From positions 43,412 through 107,411 of the forward strand of contig JAFWMT010000004.1 of the NCBI GenBank assembly GCA_017545525.1: a DNA stretch of 64,000 bases, written 5' to 3'. The notes beneath the pieces were generated by a model, which was given only the letters and a program-made list of their open reading frames with translations, did not search any database and was not told the origin of the DNA. Made by a program: the position numbers and the translations under genes. Each line of letters opens with the position of its first letter. Position 1 is the stretch's first letter. Origin of the DNA: Candidatus Saccharimonadota bacterium. GTDB lineage: Bacteria; Patescibacteriota; Saccharimonadia; Saccharimonadales; Saccharimonadaceae. Shown piece after piece: positions 62,463 through 64,000 of the stretch.

Positions 62463-62491
62463 ATTATACCACACTTTGTTAAAAAAGTCAA
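62463..62491 (-). promoter_or_regulatory. Promoter of the 61822 gene
   Basis: Minus strand TTGACT (62486-62491), 17-bp spacer, TATAAT (62463-62468) with TGG before it. Confidence 0.8.
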
Positions 62492-62539
62492 GCTTAAACT
62501 CTATTTTAGCCAATAAATAATAAAAAAACCTGAAAAATC

Positions 62540-62568
62540 TTGATTTTTCTAGGAAAATAGTGTATAAC
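62540..62568 (+). promoter_or_regulatory. Promoter of the 62616 surface protein
   Basis: TTGATT (62540-62545), 17-bp spacer, TATAAC (62563-62568). Confidence 0.65.
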
Positions 62569-62615
62569 CATAAATAGAATAGGTTATACACAAAAATAAA
62601 CAAGAAAGGAATAAT

Positions 62616-64000
62616 ATGAAACATTTTAAAACAGTGACCTCATCGGCGGTCGTTGGGCTCTCGATGTTGGCACTTGGAGGCGCATTATTCGGACTTTCAT
62701 CTGCTCGTACACCAAGCACGGGCGAAAAAATCTATGAACAGGATGCTTTTAGCCAAGAATATTCTAGAGGAGTAGTCTTCTGGAGTGAGGGCAGAAGCAA
62801 CATGACAAAAGAGTTTAGTAGTAAATTATTATCAGAATCCATTTGCGAACATATTGATAAAGACAGTGACCCGGCCAATAGGAAAGATGCGGTTTGTTAT
62901 GATAACCACCAAAAAGAATCAGATGTTTATTATACAGTGAAAAATGGCGCCGTTATGAACAACCAGCTACTTGACGTTCGGGTTTACCCATGGGTTGAGC
63001 TTAATGAGGGGGACGATACCACTGACCATAAAGGATACTGGGGTACTTATGCCAACACTGGCGAAGGTGAGACAAATGTAGCTGGGATTAATTTTCCGTC
63101 ATCTGGTCAAACCGGGATAAATAATATTTCCACTGGCAAAACTACTACTAGGATAATCCATCTAGAATATCATTTTTATAGACCTGGGACAACTGAAGAA
63201 GTTAGTTTTAAAGGTGTCATAGGAACTACCGACTTAGATTCTCTTGAGGGCCTTGATATAATCCAGGGCTATCATCAAGGTTTTGTTGCTAGCGACACTG
63301 ATCTAAGCTTTACAGAATTTGAAGACGAACAATCTGTTACCCACCATACATGGGCTGGTACTGATAGAACAGAAGGCAAAACAGTATTTAGGGCAGAAGT
63401 GGAAGGGACAAGTTCAAAACCTCTTAAAATTGATTATATTGTCCGTACTGGTCTAGGCACGAATTTCTGGGCTAACGCTAATACGGTCGCCTATAACATC
63501 ACCAATCTACCACAAGGTACTAGCGCTCCAGAGACTGACATAGTTGCTCATTATGGCACATATGCTCCATCCGCAGCGCCTACAGTAACTGGCTACACCT
63601 TTGATGGTTGGTATAAAAATGCGAATTTCACAGAAAAAGTTACTGGAACTATCATGGTTACAGAAGACACCATCCTTTACGGCAAATTCACTCAAAACAT
63701 GAACACTGTTAAATACGAAGTAGCTGATGCTCCAGATGATTATAAGAAACCAGATGATGTAACTATTGCCGAGAATAGCACTTATACACCAGCAGAAACA
63801 CCAAAAATTGACGGTTACAACTTTGATGGTTGGTATCTAGATAAAGAAATGACCAAAAAAGCAGATGAAACAATTACAGTAGACGACGATATTATCCTCT
63901 ATGGTAAATTCTCTAAAAAAGCAGTCCCAGTTATTCCAGATACTGGTGTTAACAGCCAAAATGAAAATTCTTCATCTTCTAACCAAGCTGACTTAATAAT
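62616..64000 (+). CDS. Surface protein with Listeria-Bacteroides repeats and IPDTG signal (3' end outside window)
   Basis: The frame is open from ATG 62616 (AAGAAAGGA upstream) to the window edge, 461 codons. Signal peptide (about 8-32), an unrecognised outside region of about 270 residues, then two Flg_new/InlB B-type repeats with GYTFDGWYKN (about 325) and GYNFDGWYLD (about 399), each ending LYGKF. A sorting motif IPDTG lies at about 438-443; the membrane helix and basic tail that should follow are beyond the edge. Probably a sortase substrate for the enzyme at 21040. Such repeats are found in adhesins and internalins. Confidence 0.85.
   Translation, partial: MKHFKTVTSSAVVGLSMLALGGALFGLSSARTPSTGEKIYEQDAFSQEYSRGVVFWSEGRSNMTKEFSSKLLSESICEHIDKDSDPANRKDAVCYDNHQKESDVYYTVKNGAVMNNQLLDVRVYPWVELNEGDDTTDHKGYWGTYANTGEGETNVAGINFPSSGQTGINNISTGKTTTRIIHLEYHFYRPGTTEEVSFKGVIGTTDLDSLEGLDIIQGYHQGFVASDTDLSFTEFEDEQSVTHHTWAGTDRTEGKTVFRAEVEGTSSKPLKIDYIVRTGLGTNFWANANTVAYNITNLPQGTSAPETDIVAHYGTYAPSAAPTVTGYTFDGWYKNANFTEKVTGTIMVTEDTILYGKFTQNMNTVKYEVADAPDDYKKPDDVTIAENSTYTPAETPKIDGYNFDGWYLDKEMTKKADETITVDDDIILYGKFSKKAVPVIPDTGVNSQNENSSSSNQADLI

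Noticed and set aside
62424..62624. Minus-strand frame before the last gene
   Set aside because: It covers two clear promoters (62463-62491 and 62540-62568) and is Phe/Leu low complexity.
1..64000. UGA=Gly recoding as in Gracilibacteria/Absconditabacteria
   Set aside because: Several genes end in TGA at expected lengths (14231, 35221, 39289) and none of the recognised genes has an internal TGA.
1..64000. CRISPR array or cas genes
   Set aside because: No regularly spaced direct repeats and no Cas-like protein seen.

Overview
The window looks like part of a small, streamlined chromosome from the Candidate Phyla Radiation, most likely Candidatus Saccharibacteria (TM7). This rests on gene content and organisation, not on a phylogenetic marker comparison. 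The DNA is AT-rich and gene-dense, with tail-to-tail genes abutting or overlapping. Several households are reduced or divergent. There is a Gram-positive style surface: a sortase, IPDTG-signal proteins, two FemAB ligases, a MurF-like ligase and DUF2207, DUF3048 and PEGA proteins. No amino-acid or nucleotide biosynthesis is seen apart from MetK. TGA is used as a stop (for example at the ends of the genes at 13785, 34886 and 38672) and no gene carries an in-frame TGA, which argues against the UGA=Gly lineages (Gracilibacteria, Absconditabacteria).

Layout. 1-1144: end of a division/cell-wall cluster (murG, FtsQ-like). 1145-1769: non-coding, with a ~180-nt near-perfect palindrome. 1770-8698: a HerA/VirD4-type ATPase, a sigma4-HARE regulator, topA and a small membrane protein. 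8715-9028: an unidentified ~310-nt RNA gene. 9055-14663: dprA, pth, PIN-PhoH, der and a paralogous pair of small proteins. 14691-15011: palindromes and tRNA-Glu. 15087-22254: DUF3048 protein, a surface protein, gltX, PEGA protein and sortase. 22304-25093: tRNA-Leu, a three-gene membrane/coiled-coil set with a pseudoknot-like leader, and a degenerate tRNA-Leu. 25151-33874: ABC exporter, metK, CDP-alcohol transferase, DUF2207 protein, glycosyltransferase, exoA and smpB. 34139-41166: an accessory block of unknown genes, several built from RNA-polymerase-like domains. 41246-48733: dnaE, small membrane proteins, galU and a Y-family polymerase with a YolD-like partner. 48765-53891: a five-gene cell-wall operon. 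54001-61669: rpsJ, an E2-like protein, tuf, a VaFE surface protein and fusA. 61822-64000: an unknown gene and the first part of an IPDTG surface protein.

Gene expression stands out. About eighteen genes have a -10 hexamer 6 (sometimes 7) bases before the ATG and no Shine-Dalgarno, so they are probably leaderless. The others have a good Shine-Dalgarno. A subset of these, mainly small lineage-specific genes, combines a TTGACN-17-TATAAT promoter, usually with an extended -10, and an inverted repeat at or near the predicted 5' end of the RNA. The strongest candidates for undescribed biology are the sigma4/coiled-coil/alpha-CTD protein at 35327-36223, the pseudoknotted leader at 24719-24849, the in-frame palindromes in der and exoA, and the unidentified RNA at 8715-9028.
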